Source of the DNA: DATGSL01 sp964645585
GTDB lineage: Bacteria; Verrucomicrobiota; Verrucomicrobiia; Opitutales; T3Sed10-336
DNA length: 64,000 nucleotides
Direction: 5' to 3'
NCBI GenBank assembly: GCA_964645585.1
Contig: CAZYAN010000015.1
Span: 6,922 to 70,921, forward strand
The translations under genes were made by a program, and so were the position numbers. Under the pieces are notes generated by a model. That model was not told where the DNA came from. It worked only from the letters and a program-made list of their open reading frames with translations, and did not search any database. Shown piece after piece: positions 9,263-18,210 of the stretch. Every line of letters starts with the position of its first letter. Position 1 is the first letter of the stretch.

Positions 9263-10258
9263 ATGAGCCGCCCTTCTTCCGTTATCGTCAGCGGCAGCGG
9301 CTCCTATCTTCCAGCCGAGGTTCTCACGAACGACGACCTGACGCGAATGGTCGATACGTCGGATGAGTGGATCGTCACCCGGACCGGGATCCGCGAACGC
9401 CGTATCGCCGCGGACGGCGAGGCAACATCCGATATGGCGGTGGCCGCCAGCCGGGAGGCAATTGCCGCCGCCGGGCTGACCCCGGAAGATATCGACCTGC
9501 TGATCGTGGCGACAATCACGCCCGACATGCTTTTCCCGTCAACCGCCTGTCTGTTGCAGGCAAAGCTCAATCTGCGGCGAATTCCGGCGTTCGATGTCGA
9601 GGCAGCCTGCTCCGGTTTTCTCTACGTCCTCGACATCGGCCAGGCGATGCTCCGCACCGGAAACTTTAAGCATGCTTTGATTGTCGGCGCCGAAAAGCTC
9701 TCCTCGATCATCGACTGGACCGACCGCAGCACCTGCGTGCTTTTCGGCGATGGTGCCGGCGCAGTCGTTCTGAGCCGCAGCGATAAGGAAAACGTCGGCG
9801 TGATTGCCTCGCTGCTGGGTTCCGACGGGCACAACGGCGAAATTCTTCACATGCCGGGCGGCGGCGCCGTCTGTCCGGCCACGGCTGAGTCCGTCAGCGA
9901 CCGCCAGCACTTCCTTAAGATGAACGGGAAGGAGGTATTCAAATTCGCCGTCCGTGTCATGGAGAAGGCGGCGCGGGAGTTATTAGACGCGCACCAACTG
10001 ACCCCGGCCGATGTCGCTCTCGTCATCCCCCACCAGGCCAACATCCGCATCATCGAAATGCTCGCGTCCCGCCTCGGTCTTCCAATGGACCGGTTTGGCA
10101 TCAATATCGATCGCGTCGGAAACACTTCAGCGGCATCGATTCCGGTCGTTCTCGACGAAGCCCACCGCGCCGGCCGCATCCGCTCCGGCGACCTCGTGCT
10201 CATGATCGCCTTCGGCGCGGGGTTGACATGGGGCGCCTCCCTTGTGCGGTGGCATTGA
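9263..10258 (+). CDS. fabH: Beta-ketoacyl-ACP synthase III FabH
   Basis: Condenses acetyl-CoA with malonyl-ACP to start type II fatty acid synthesis. The catalytic triad is visible: Cys116 (VEAACSGFLYVL), His257 (VIPHQANIRII) and Asn287 (GNTSAASIPV). The ACP-binding WTDRSTCVLFGDGAGA region is present. The frame opens at 9230, but the Met at 9263 (MSRPSSVIVSGSG) gives 331 residues and begins where the thiolase fold begins; the 11 extra residues are probably untranslated. It follows plsX in the conserved cluster. Confidence 0.95.
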   Translation: MSRPSSVIVSGSGSYLPAEVLTNDDLTRMVDTSDEWIVTRTGIRERRIAADGEATSDMAVAASREAIAAAGLTPEDIDLLIVATITPDMLFPSTACLLQAKLNLRRIPAFDVEAACSGFLYVLDIGQAMLRTGNFKHALIVGAEKLSSIIDWTDRSTCVLFGDGAGAVVLSRSDKENVGVIASLLGSDGHNGEILHMPGGGAVCPATAESVSDRQHFLKMNGKEVFKFAVRVMEKAARELLDAHQLTPADVALVIPHQANIRIIEMLASRLGLPMDRFGINIDRVGNTSAASIPVVLDEAHRAGRIRSGDLVLMIAFGAGLTWGASLVRWH

Positions 10259-10302
10259 ATTCCTCGCGGGACGCGCCGATTTTTGTTTCGCCTCCCATGC
10301 TG

Positions 10303-10316
10303 ACTTCAATTGAAGT
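10303..10316. promoter_or_regulatory. 14-bp perfect palindrome before the BamD-like gene
   Basis: The sequence acttcaattgaagt is a perfect palindrome ending 6 bases before the ATG at 10323. A dimeric repressor site is possible. It lies where a ribosome-binding site would be expected, and no clear Shine-Dalgarno is seen there. Function is unknown. Confidence 0.3.
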
Positions 10317-10322
10317 AATCGC

Positions 10323-11351
10323 ATGAATTTCGCGTTCGCCCTACAACGAGTCTTGGCGTGCGGAGCGGTCCTTCTCCTTCTGGCACCTGGAGCGCTCCCT
10401 GTGAACGCGCGCCTGATCTGGGACGGCGACCGCTGGTTGCTCGAAGGCGAAACAGAGCGGTCAGCCGAGGAACTCACCGCGGGCCTCGAACGGATGACCA
10501 GCGCACGCAAGGCACATGAAGCGGGCGAGCTCGGTCGCGCGCTCGCCGATTACAAGGAGGTTATCGAGGAGTACGAGGGAACGATCCTCGCGCCGGAAGC
10601 TCTCTGGCAGACGGCACTCATCCGTGTTGAGCGCTTGCAATGGACCCGGGGTTTCGAGGCGCTGCAGCGGATCGTCGACGAGTATCCCGATTACCCGGGC
10701 TTTCAGGACGTGATCAGCGAGCAATTCGCGATCGCCGACGCGTTGCGTCAAGGCGCTCGCCTGCGACTCTTTTGGATCATTCCGGGCTTCCGCAGCCCCG
10801 AACGCGCCGTCGAATATTTCGAGCAGATTGTGACGAACGCCCCCTTCAGCGAATACGCGCCAAAAGCGCTGCTGCACGCGGCGAACCTTCAGGGCGACCT
10901 GAACAACCTCGACGAAGCGATCGATCTCTATGACCGCTTCATCAGCGATTATCCGAACCACGAAGACGTCGCCGACGCCTACTTCGGGCTGGCCGAAGCC
11001 TTTTCAAGCCGCATGCGGGGACCCGCCTACGACCAAGGCGCCAACCGCGAAGCGATCGGCTACTACGAAGATTTTGTCCTGCTTTATCCGGACCACCCCC
11101 GCGCCGCTGAGGCTGAAGAACAAATTCTCGAAATGAGCGAGGTTTTGGCCCAAAGCCGAATCATCTTGGGAGACTTTTACTTCAATCACCGCGACAACTT
11201 CCATGCCGCGCGAGTCTTCTACAACGAAGCGATTACAATCGCGCCTCAGTCGGAAACCGCGGCGGACGCCCGGGATAAACTTGCCCAGGTCGAGATCGAG
11301 CAGGAGCGTCACGAACGCAAATCGAAGCCATGGCTGACACCGACGCGATGA
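10323..11351 (+). CDS. BamD/YfiO-like TPR protein, outer-membrane assembly
   Basis: A 342-residue exported protein with a signal peptide (VLACGAVLLLLAPGALPVNA, about residues 10-29) and tetratricopeptide-type helical pairs through the rest: LGRALADYKEVIEEYEGT, AVEYFEQIVTNAPFSEYA, AIDLYDRFISDYPNHEDV, AIGYYEDFVLLYPDHPRA. The repeat spacing and the YP turn match BamD/YfiO, the periplasmic part of the beta-barrel assembly machine. Unlike E. coli BamD there is no lipobox cysteine at the cleavage site, so it would be soluble in the periplasm. The stop overlaps the next start as ATGA, coupling it to the LptE-like gene. Another periplasmic TPR role is possible. Confidence 0.75.
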   Translation: MNFAFALQRVLACGAVLLLLAPGALPVNARLIWDGDRWLLEGETERSAEELTAGLERMTSARKAHEAGELGRALADYKEVIEEYEGTILAPEALWQTALIRVERLQWTRGFEALQRIVDEYPDYPGFQDVISEQFAIADALRQGARLRLFWIIPGFRSPERAVEYFEQIVTNAPFSEYAPKALLHAANLQGDLNNLDEAIDLYDRFISDYPNHEDVADAYFGLAEAFSSRMRGPAYDQGANREAIGYYEDFVLLYPDHPRAAEAEEQILEMSEVLAQSRIILGDFYFNHRDNFHAARVFYNEAITIAPQSETAADARDKLAQVEIEQERHERKSKPWLTPTR

Positions 11352-11902
11352 ATCCGACAAATTCCCGAGCCTATTCCGCGATCCGGCGCACGATGCTCCT
11401 TCGAATCTTCGTTTGCCTCCCCCTCGCCGCCGCCTTCTTGGTCGCGGGTTGCGGCCATTACCAGCTCGGCCGGCACGCCGACCCGCCGTTCTCGTCGCTC
11501 TACATAAAGCCGGTCGCCAACGACTCATTCGCCCCGCAGGCCCAGGCGTTGCTGACTACCCAGATCCGCGAAGCGATCCTTCGCGACGGCTTGCTTGAAC
11601 TGCGCGACGCCGACAACGCCGACGCGACCCTCGAGGTCGTCCTCAAGGATTTTGACAAAAATGTCGCCGCGACGAGCACCGATGACACCGGCATCGCTGA
11701 CAAACTTCGTCTGGGGCTCAGCGCTTCCTGCACCTTGATCGACAATCGCGATGGAACGGTTTTCATGAAAGGGCGAACCGTACGTGCGACGGCCGACTCG
11801 TTTCCCGAGGAAAGCTCGGCACGCGCCGAATACCAGGCGATGCCGGTTTTGACCGAGCGGCTTGCCCGGCGCGTGGCCAACGAAGTTCTCCAAGTCTGGT
11901 AG
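11348..11902 (+). CDS. lptE: LptE-like LPS-assembly lipoprotein
   Basis: LptE plugs the LptD barrel that inserts LPS in the outer membrane. This protein has a lipobox LVAGC with lipidation Cys35, followed by GHYQLG, the usual LptE opening, and the pattern SLYIKPVANDSFAPQAQALLTTQIREAILRDG broken by short strands typical of the family. I place the start at 11348 because that ATG overlaps the previous stop (ATGA); this gives 184 residues. An in-frame Met at 11330 and one at 11393 are alternatives. Sequence conservation in LptE is low, so the call leans on architecture and neighbours. Confidence 0.75.
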   Translation: MNPTNSRAYSAIRRTMLLRIFVCLPLAAAFLVAGCGHYQLGRHADPPFSSLYIKPVANDSFAPQAQALLTTQIREAILRDGLLELRDADNADATLEVVLKDFDKNVAATSTDDTGIADKLRLGLSASCTLIDNRDGTVFMKGRTVRATADSFPEESSARAEYQAMPVLTERLARRVANEVLQVW

Positions 11903-11932
11903 GGTTAGAAACCGCCCTTTTCGTTCTTCGGG

Positions 11933-12652
11933 ATGAACCTGATCCTGTTCACGCGCGAAGAGACGCGGCATCCTCTGCCGATCGCCGACCCGCGCGCCAC
12001 TCACCTCCTGAAAATCCTGCGCCGGAAAACGGGCGAACCGTTTGACGCCGGCATCGTCAACGGCCCGCGCCTTAAAGGGGTCATCCTCAACCGAACGACT
12101 GATTTTCTCGAGCTCGAGTTCACCGACGCCGGGATGCCTCCCCCGCTCCACCCGGTCGCCTTGCTGGTTGGTCTGCCGCGCCCCCAGACCGCACGCAAGA
12201 TCTTGCAAGAGGTCACCTCACTCGGCGTCGCTGTCATCCACTTCGCGGCCACCGAAAAAAGCGAACCGTCCTACGCCGCCAGCCGACTCTGGTCGACCGG
12301 CGAATTCCATCGCCACTTGATCGCCGGCGCCGAACAGGCTTTTACCACGCGCATTCCCGAGGTTCACCGGCACGCCTCTCTCGCCGCCGCCCTTGACCTC
12401 CTTGCCGCAAACCGCACGGCCATTGCGCTCGACAATTACGAGGCCGTCGGGAGTCTCCGCGATTTCACCCCGCCGACCGAAAAACCGCTGCTGCTCGCGC
12501 TCGGCGCGGAACGCGGCTGGTCCAATCCGGAACGCGATCTCCTCCGCTCTCGCGGAATCCCGCTGGTTCGCCTGGGCGAAAATGTTCTGCGGACCGAAAC
12601 GGCCTGCCTCTGCGCGCTCGCGATCTTGCTGGCAAAACTTGGGCTGCTTTGA
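11933..12652 (+). CDS. rsmE: 16S rRNA m3U1498 methyltransferase RsmE
   Basis: Methylates N3 of U1498 in 16S rRNA using SAM. The 239-residue protein has the RsmE layout: an N-terminal PUA-like barrel (THLLKILRRKTGEPFDAG, about residues 23-40) and a C-terminal SPOUT knot with ALGAERGWSNPERDLL (about 189-204) and a RLGENVLRTETA motif (about 211-222), both diagnostic. HFAATEKSEPSYAASRLW matches the family's central signature. It lies 30 bases after lptE and directly before birA. Confidence 0.94.
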   Translation: MNLILFTREETRHPLPIADPRATHLLKILRRKTGEPFDAGIVNGPRLKGVILNRTTDFLELEFTDAGMPPPLHPVALLVGLPRPQTARKILQEVTSLGVAVIHFAATEKSEPSYAASRLWSTGEFHRHLIAGAEQAFTTRIPEVHRHASLAAALDLLAANRTAIALDNYEAVGSLRDFTPPTEKPLLLALGAERGWSNPERDLLRSRGIPLVRLGENVLRTETACLCALAILLAKLGLL

Positions 12653-12665
12653 CTTGCTGCAATCC

Positions 12666-13652
12666 GTGGAAGTCTCCGATACCATCATCCTGAAGGCGCT
12701 GCTCGAAGCGGATGGCGGTTTTGTCTCGGGCAACGCTCTCGCACACCGCCTCGCGGTCAGCCGGGTTGCGATCTGGTCACAAATCAAAAAACTTCAGTCG
12801 GAGGGGTTCGCCATCGAGGCCAAGCGAAACAGCGGCTACCGCCTTCCGGCCCTGCCCCCCATGCTGCACCCCCGGCTGCTCGAAGCGCTGTTGGCCGAAC
12901 CATGGACCGAGACCCCCATCCACTTCCATGAAAGCGTCGACAGCACAAACTCCGAAGCGGAACGGCTGCTCGCTTCGGGCACGGAAGCGCCGTTTGTTGT
13001 GATCGCACGCGAGCAAACCGCCGGACGAGGCCGGCTCGGGCGAGCCTGGTTCAGCGGGAGCAGCGGCAACCTTTATCTGACGTTTGCCTTTCAACCCAAC
13101 CTGCCGCCCCAACGCATGACGACATTCACGCTCCGAATGGGCGTCGCGGTCTGTCATTTTCTCAACGAATCACAGGAGGTTCCCGCCTTCCTGAAGTGGC
13201 CGAATGACCTGCTCCTCAATCAAAAGAAGATCGGCGGAATGCTGACCGAGGCCAAAGTCGATCACGACCGCATCCGCAACCTGATCTTCGGCCTCGGCCT
13301 CAACGTGAACAGCCGTGCTCAAGATCTTCCAGCGGACCTCCAGAACCTCGCCACCTCCATTGCCGCGGCCACCGGCAAATCCCGGTGTATCCATCGTTTC
13401 ACCGCGTCGCTCATCAGCACTGTCCTCAGCACGTGCCGCCAGTTTACAGCCGGTGAAAACCTCGATGAGTTCCGCAAATGGTGGGCTCGTTACGACGCAC
13501 TCGCAAACCAACCGGTGACGGCCCGCGTCGGTCACGACAAAATAGAAGGAATCGCCCGGGGAATTGACGCCGACGGCCATTTGCGGATTGAACGGCCGGA
13601 CGGCTCTCTGTTTCCCGTCGCCGCTGGAGACGTCACCCTCCGAAAACCGTAA
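12666..13652 (+). CDS. birA: Biotin-protein ligase BirA with N-terminal HTH
   Basis: Activates biotin to biotinyl-AMP and attaches it to carboxylase lysines. Residues about 5-60 form a winged helix (VSGNALAHRLAVSRVAIWSQ) of the repressor type. The catalytic domain carries STNSEAERLL, EQTAGRGRLGRAWFS (biotinyl-AMP loop), LKWPNDLLLNQKKIGGML and LIFGLGLNVN, and a C-terminal SH3-like domain follows. No ATG fits: the long frame reaches back into rsmE. I choose GTG at 12666, 13 bases after the rsmE stop, giving 328 residues; TTG at 12654 is the alternative. The likely client in this window is pyruvate carboxylase at 23949. Confidence 0.9.
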   Translation: MEVSDTIILKALLEADGGFVSGNALAHRLAVSRVAIWSQIKKLQSEGFAIEAKRNSGYRLPALPPMLHPRLLEALLAEPWTETPIHFHESVDSTNSEAERLLASGTEAPFVVIAREQTAGRGRLGRAWFSGSSGNLYLTFAFQPNLPPQRMTTFTLRMGVAVCHFLNESQEVPAFLKWPNDLLLNQKKIGGMLTEAKVDHDRIRNLIFGLGLNVNSRAQDLPADLQNLATSIAAATGKSRCIHRFTASLISTVLSTCRQFTAGENLDEFRKWWARYDALANQPVTARVGHDKIEGIARGIDADGHLRIERPDGSLFPVAAGDVTLRKP

Positions 13653-13670
13653 CATTCCGACGCTTGTTTT

Positions 13671-14447
13671 ATGGAAATCTTTTGTATCGATATTGGCAAT
13701 ACGCACACGCACTTCGGAATTGTGAGCGACGGGCGGGCACCGGTGCCAGATGTCGTTGACAGCCGCGAAATCGCGGCACCCGACTCGCGGCTGCGACTCG
13801 CGATTCAAACGTTTCAGCAAGATAACGAAAAACCGCCCATTGCCTTCTGCTCCGTCAATCCGCCGGTATCCAAATTGCTGCGCGGGCTTTTTGAAGAACT
13901 TGCGATCGAAGAAGTCTTTCAACTGACGGCGAAAGTGCGGCTCGATATGAAGATCAGTTACCCCGCGCCCGAGGAAATCGGACAAGATCGCCTGGCCAAC
14001 GCCGTCGCCGCGACGGCCTTTTACCCGTTGCCATGCATCGTCATCGACCTCGGCACGGCCGTCACCTTCGACATCGTCACCGCTTCGGGCGGTTACGAGG
14101 GAGGATTGATCGCGCCCGGCTTGCGAATCATGACCGAATACCTGCACAAACAAACCGCCCAGCTTCCTCTCCTGGATGACGAGTTCGCCGTCAGCGGCGC
14201 CATCGGCCGCTCCACCGCGGACGCGATGAAGATTGGCTGCCTCATCGGCTTTCGCGGCATGGTCCAAGCCCTCCTCGACGCGGTTTCCCGCGAATTGACA
14301 GAACGAGGGGAACGTGCGCCGACCATTCTCACAACGGGCGGCGCCGCCCGTTTCCTGCAAAACGCACTGCGTCAGTCGCTCATTGACGACCCCGGCATCA
14401 CCCTCCGCGGCCTCGCCCGCGCCTGGGAATTAAACCGCAAGCCGTGA
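13671..14447 (+). CDS. coaX: Type III pantothenate kinase CoaX
   Basis: Phosphorylates pantothenate, the first step of CoA synthesis. The 258-residue protein opens with the ASKHA phosphate motif CIDIGNTHTHFGI (about residues 5-17) and has DLGTAVTFDIVTASGGYEGG (about 126-145), GLRIMTEYL and TTGGAARFL, all standard for CoaX. A birA-coaX pairing is frequent in bacteria. It ends the plus-strand cluster and is convergent with the LPS kinase gene. Confidence 0.95.
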   Translation: MEIFCIDIGNTHTHFGIVSDGRAPVPDVVDSREIAAPDSRLRLAIQTFQQDNEKPPIAFCSVNPPVSKLLRGLFEELAIEEVFQLTAKVRLDMKISYPAPEEIGQDRLANAVAATAFYPLPCIVIDLGTAVTFDIVTASGGYEGGLIAPGLRIMTEYLHKQTAQLPLLDDEFAVSGAIGRSTADAMKIGCLIGFRGMVQALLDAVSRELTERGERAPTILTTGGAARFLQNALRQSLIDDPGITLRGLARAWELNRKP

Positions 14448-14505
14448 ACCGCTCGGCGCAGCCGCGTTCGGGAGATCGTGGATCGGCCATCTACATTCGC
14501 TGTAT

Positions 14506-15273
14506 TCACAAGTTGGATTCGGAACTCAATTCGAAGGCCCCCGCAAACGCCTCAGCGGTGGCTGAATCGTTCTTCCAGTTTTCCTGAAAAATCCGCTCGT
14601 CACGCGCGCGAAGCGCTCGCCACCGGCTTTCCGATGTAACCAACTCCGCCGCGTCGAGATCGACAAAGGCGACCGATCCAGAGGAATTCACGAGGATATT
14701 GGTCGCCTTGAGATCGCCGTGAACGATTCGGTGCCGCGCCATTCGCGCGAAACATTCCCCCAGCCTCGCCGCCACTTGGCTGATGCGCTGCGATCCCGCT
14801 CCGTGCTCGTTCACATAATCGTTCAGAGGAATCCCTTCCGCCATCCCGGTGGCGAGAAACGAGCGTTCGAGCCAGACCCCGCCCCAGCGCCTCGATTCCA
14901 CGATCACCAGCGGATCGGGTGTCGGAACTCCGGCGGCCGCGAAGGCCAAGCCGCCTTCCCAGCTTCTGCGACCACGCGATCGGCCCAGCCCTTGCGACAT
15001 GCGTTTATACCAATGTTTCGGGAAGTAATATTTCAGACAAACCTGCCTGCCGCTGGAGCGAAGGCTGTAAGATCCGACAACCGACCGGGAGCCGAATTTC
15101 AAAAGACACATTCCTGGCGGAGGCCGCCCTGCCAGCAGCGACAACTCCCGCGCTTCCTCTTCCGAGCAAAAGCCGCGATGAAATTCCACTTCCCCATGTG
15201 CCGAAACCATTCTTCCCACAGCGCCGCCAGCGTCCACGTTCAATCGTTTCGGCTCGTTCATGGTCCGGTTCAT
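14506..15273 (-). CDS. LPS core heptose/Kdo kinase, WaaP family
   Basis: A 255-residue small kinase of the lipopolysaccharide kinase family. The catalytic loop HGDLKATNIL lies at residues 185-194 and the metal-binding FVDLD near 203-207; an N-terminal lysine in VCLKYYF (about 78-84) is the likely ATP contact. It would phosphorylate an LPS inner-core sugar at the cytoplasmic face. Its ATG overlaps the stop of the upstream glycosyltransferase gene by 4 bases, so the two are translated together and probably act on the same LPS molecule. The exact acceptor cannot be told from sequence. Confidence 0.85.
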   Translation of the reverse strand: MNRTMNEPKRLNVDAGGAVGRMVSAHGEVEFHRGFCSEEEARELSLLAGRPPPGMCLLKFGSRSVVGSYSLRSSGRQVCLKYYFPKHWYKRMSQGLGRSRGRRSWEGGLAFAAAGVPTPDPLVIVESRRWGGVWLERSFLATGMAEGIPLNDYVNEHGAGSQRISQVAARLGECFARMARHRIVHGDLKATNILVNSSGSVAFVDLDAAELVTSESRWRALRARDERIFQENWKNDSATAEAFAGAFELSSESNL

Positions 15274-16409
15274 TCGGAAGCTTTTCGCTGTTCGGCCGCC
15301 TGTTGCAGGATTTCAAGCACGCGCCGCGCGTTTGCCTCAATGGTGAAACCCCTCGCCTGGGCGACCGCCGCTTCGCGCATTTCATTCCGCGACTCCAAGC
15401 TCTTCCGGCCGTGCCGCAAAAGCGCGTCCGCCAGCCTCCCCGGAAGTCCCGAAAGCTCTCCGTTCACCACGTAGCCCGTGCGATCGGGCTCCACCACTTC
15501 CGCCGCCCCGTTTGTCGTCGTTGTCAACACCGGCAGCCCGCACGCCAGCGCCTCCAGGCAAACGTTGGCAAAGGGATCGTAGAGGGTCGGGAAGACCAGC
15601 AGATCCGCCGACCGATAGACTTCGTCGATCGCCGATGTCGTCCCGCTAAACTCCACCCTGCGCTCGAGACCGAGTCGCGCAGCCAATTTCTGATACGGTG
15701 CCGGCCGGTCTCGTCCGACGACCCGCAAGCGAAACGGCAACCCCTTTTTCCTCACAATCGCCAAAGCGCGCAAAAGCGGCCCCAATCCTTTGCGCTTGAA
15801 ATCCTGGCCGACAAAAAGCAGACGCAACTCCTTCGGCTTCCCGGTTGCTTCCGGCAGCGGCCCAGCGGTGAACCGTTCCTGATCGACCCCGTTGTAAACC
15901 ACATGGATTCGTTCAGCCGGAAAGGCGAATCGCTCGAGGATCATCCGCTTCGACAGTTCCGAATTCGTTACGATCATTCGCGTGTTGGCCGCTTCAAAAA
16001 TCGCCCGCTCGAGTCCGAGAATCGCCCGGTGCCGCGGGTTGCATGTCTCAAACCAGCGCCGGAACGGATTGGAATAGCGCAGCTTCATCCAGGCGGCATG
16101 GATCGGGTCCGAAACGCGAAAGGCGTCCGACGGAAACGTTCGGGACAGAGCAAAAACCGCATCCGCCCGGAGCGATGCCAGCGCCCGCTGGCTGTTTCGG
16201 TGGAACGATCGTGTGCCGCTTGCCGAGGTCGCTCGGTTGACGGCAACCGGCACGTGGACAACTCCCGGCGCGAGATCGGGATCGCAGCGCTCCGCGACAA
16301 CCCAGACCTTGTGCCCCATTCGCGCCAGAGCGCGGCAAAGGTTCGCGGCGTAACGCTCCGCTCCTCCTTTGCCAAAAGTGCATTCCCTGCGGATCACGGC
16401 GAGATTCAT
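15270..16409 (-). CDS. GT4 glycosyltransferase, probable LPS core
   Basis: A 379-residue GT-B enzyme that transfers a sugar from a nucleotide donor. The N-terminal GKGGAERYAANLCRAL binds the acceptor side; the C-terminal domain has LLFVGQDFKRKGLGPLLRAL and DPFANVCLEALACGLPVLTT, the E-x7-E region of family GT4. The first acidic residue of that motif is Asp rather than Glu. It resembles WaaG-type core glucosyltransferases and is coupled to the LPS kinase downstream, which supports a role in core oligosaccharide synthesis. Donor and linkage are unknown. Confidence 0.88.
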   Translation of the reverse strand: MNLAVIRRECTFGKGGAERYAANLCRALARMGHKVWVVAERCDPDLAPGVVHVPVAVNRATSASGTRSFHRNSQRALASLRADAVFALSRTFPSDAFRVSDPIHAAWMKLRYSNPFRRWFETCNPRHRAILGLERAIFEAANTRMIVTNSELSKRMILERFAFPAERIHVVYNGVDQERFTAGPLPEATGKPKELRLLFVGQDFKRKGLGPLLRALAIVRKKGLPFRLRVVGRDRPAPYQKLAARLGLERRVEFSGTTSAIDEVYRSADLLVFPTLYDPFANVCLEALACGLPVLTTTTNGAAEVVEPDRTGYVVNGELSGLPGRLADALLRHGRKSLESRNEMREAAVAQARGFTIEANARRVLEILQQAAEQRKASE

Positions 16410-16650
16410 CTGTTGCGAGTCTTTCCCTTTGCCTTCCGAAGTAAAGCCGATCCGTCATCCATTTCCATTCCAATTGAAACGAAATCAGACGTATTCGTAC
16501 CGGCACGACATGGGCATCGCGGGAATCCTTTCATCCGCCGCCCGTAATGCTTTTTCCTTGTGTCCGGCGGCTATCCGGCAACAATATCGCGTTCTTTTTG
16601 CCAGCGGCGGCTGGCGGAAAATTTGCCATCATCTGCCTCTTTCGAAAGCC

Positions 16651-18156
16651 ATGTTCAAATTACCTGCAGCACAAAGGCTGGCCGCTCTGCTTTTCCTCCT
16701 CGTCCTTCTGATCGCTGGCGCACCCCAAGCGGCCGCGCAGGCGGGTATTGAGCCCGAACGGGAGTTTCGAGGGGCTTGGGTCGCGACGGTCGCCAATATC
16801 GATTGGCCGTCGAATCGCAACCTCAGCACCGAGCGCCAAAAGGCCGAGCTGATCGGCATCCTCGACCGCGCTGTCGAAATCAATCTCAACGCGATCGTCT
16901 TCCAAGCCCGGACGATGTGCGACGCGTTCTACGAGTCCAGGTACGAGCCTTGGTCGGAGTTCCTCACCGGCGAAACCGGCAAGGCCCCCGAGCCCTACTA
17001 CGATCCGCTCGCCTTCATCGTCGACGAGGCTCACAAACGCGGGCTCGAGCTGCATGTCTGGTTCAACCCGTACCGCGCCAAACATCCGAGCGCGAAGACC
17101 AGCCTTCCCGAAAATCATATCAGCAAGAGAAACCCCGGCATCGTTCGCGAGTACGGGACGCACCTCTGGCTCGATCCGACCGAGGAAGCCACGAAAAACT
17201 ACACCTTGAACGTCGTCCTCGATATCATCCGCCGTTACGATATCGACGGAATTCACTACGACGATTACTTCTACCCGTATCCGTCTTATGCTGACGGCGC
17301 CGATTTTCCCGATCACAAAAATTGGGAAATCTACCAAAAAGGCGGCGGCCGGCTGTCGCGTGCCGATTGGCGCCGCGGTCACGTTAACGACCTCGTCCGC
17401 CGGCTCTACGAGGTCGTCAAACGTGAAAAGCCGCTTGTCAAGGTCGGGGTCAGTCCGTTCGGGATCTGGAAACCGGATCACCCGAAAGGCATCCAAGGCA
17501 CCAGCCAGTACGATGTCCTTTTCGCCGATCCCAAACTCTGGCTCAACGAGGGCTGGCTCGACTACTTCACTCCTCAGCTCTACTGGCCGATCGACCAGCA
17601 AGCACAAAGCTACACAAAGCTGCTCGCGTGGTGGGTTGGCGAAAACAAAAAGAACCGCCACGTCTGGCCGGGCAATTTTACAAGCAAAGTCACGAATGCC
17701 GACAGCTCCTGGCCAGTCAGTGAAATCATTAATCAAATCCAAGCGACACGCGCGCAGCGGGGCGCGACTGGCAACGTTCATTTCAGCATGATACCACTGA
17801 TGCAGAATCGCCGAAATCTCGCCGGCGCCTTGCAGTCCGGAGTCTATTCGAAGCCTGCCCTCATTCCGGCTTCTCCCTGGCTCGACAGCACCCCGCCGGC
17901 CGCGCCGCAGGCGAGTCTCCGGCAAGCTCCGGCAGGGAATATCGAAGTCGCTTGGACCTCGCCCGAAACCGACCTGCACGTATGGGCGCTTTACACGCGC
18001 GCAGGCTCGCGCGAATGGGATATGCAACTCCTCCCTGCCCGCGAACAAAAGTCCGGGACGATCCGGCTCAAAGCCGCTGGCATCACCGACGTCGCGATCT
18101 CGGCGGTCGACCGCGCCGGAAACGAAAGCAGGCGCACGCTGTTGCGGGTCCGGTGA
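16651..18156 (+). CDS. GHL10-family glycosidase (DigH-like), copy 1
   Basis: A 501-residue exported protein of the GHL10 (DUF187) family. E. coli DigH (YddW) of this family cuts glycan strands of peptidoglycan that have lost their stem peptides. The signal peptide is MFKLPAAQRLAALLFLLVLLI to AAAQA (about residues 1-32). The TIM-barrel domain starts REFRGAWVATVANIDWPS and has GLELHVWFNPYRAK, DIDGIHYDDYFYPYPSYADG (paired Asp in the active-site strand) and KVGVSPFGIWKPDHP. A C-terminal Fn3-like domain starts near residue 410. The frame stays open back to 16369, but the signal peptide sets the start at 16651. It is a tandem paralogue of the next gene. Confidence 0.88.
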   Translation: MFKLPAAQRLAALLFLLVLLIAGAPQAAAQAGIEPEREFRGAWVATVANIDWPSNRNLSTERQKAELIGILDRAVEINLNAIVFQARTMCDAFYESRYEPWSEFLTGETGKAPEPYYDPLAFIVDEAHKRGLELHVWFNPYRAKHPSAKTSLPENHISKRNPGIVREYGTHLWLDPTEEATKNYTLNVVLDIIRRYDIDGIHYDDYFYPYPSYADGADFPDHKNWEIYQKGGGRLSRADWRRGHVNDLVRRLYEVVKREKPLVKVGVSPFGIWKPDHPKGIQGTSQYDVLFADPKLWLNEGWLDYFTPQLYWPIDQQAQSYTKLLAWWVGENKKNRHVWPGNFTSKVTNADSSWPVSEIINQIQATRAQRGATGNVHFSMIPLMQNRRNLAGALQSGVYSKPALIPASPWLDSTPPAAPQASLRQAPAGNIEVAWTSPETDLHVWALYTRAGSREWDMQLLPAREQKSGTIRLKAAGITDVAISAVDRAGNESRRTLLRVR

Positions 18157-18210
18157 GCTTTCGCGTGCCATTTCTCACGCCAGCGACTGTCTTCGCTACA
18201 CAATTCTTTT

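Noticed and set aside
16660..18171. Open frame of 503 residues on the minus strand opposite the first GHL10 gene
   Set aside because: Antisense shadow of a clear exported glycosidase; no signal peptide or domain of its own.
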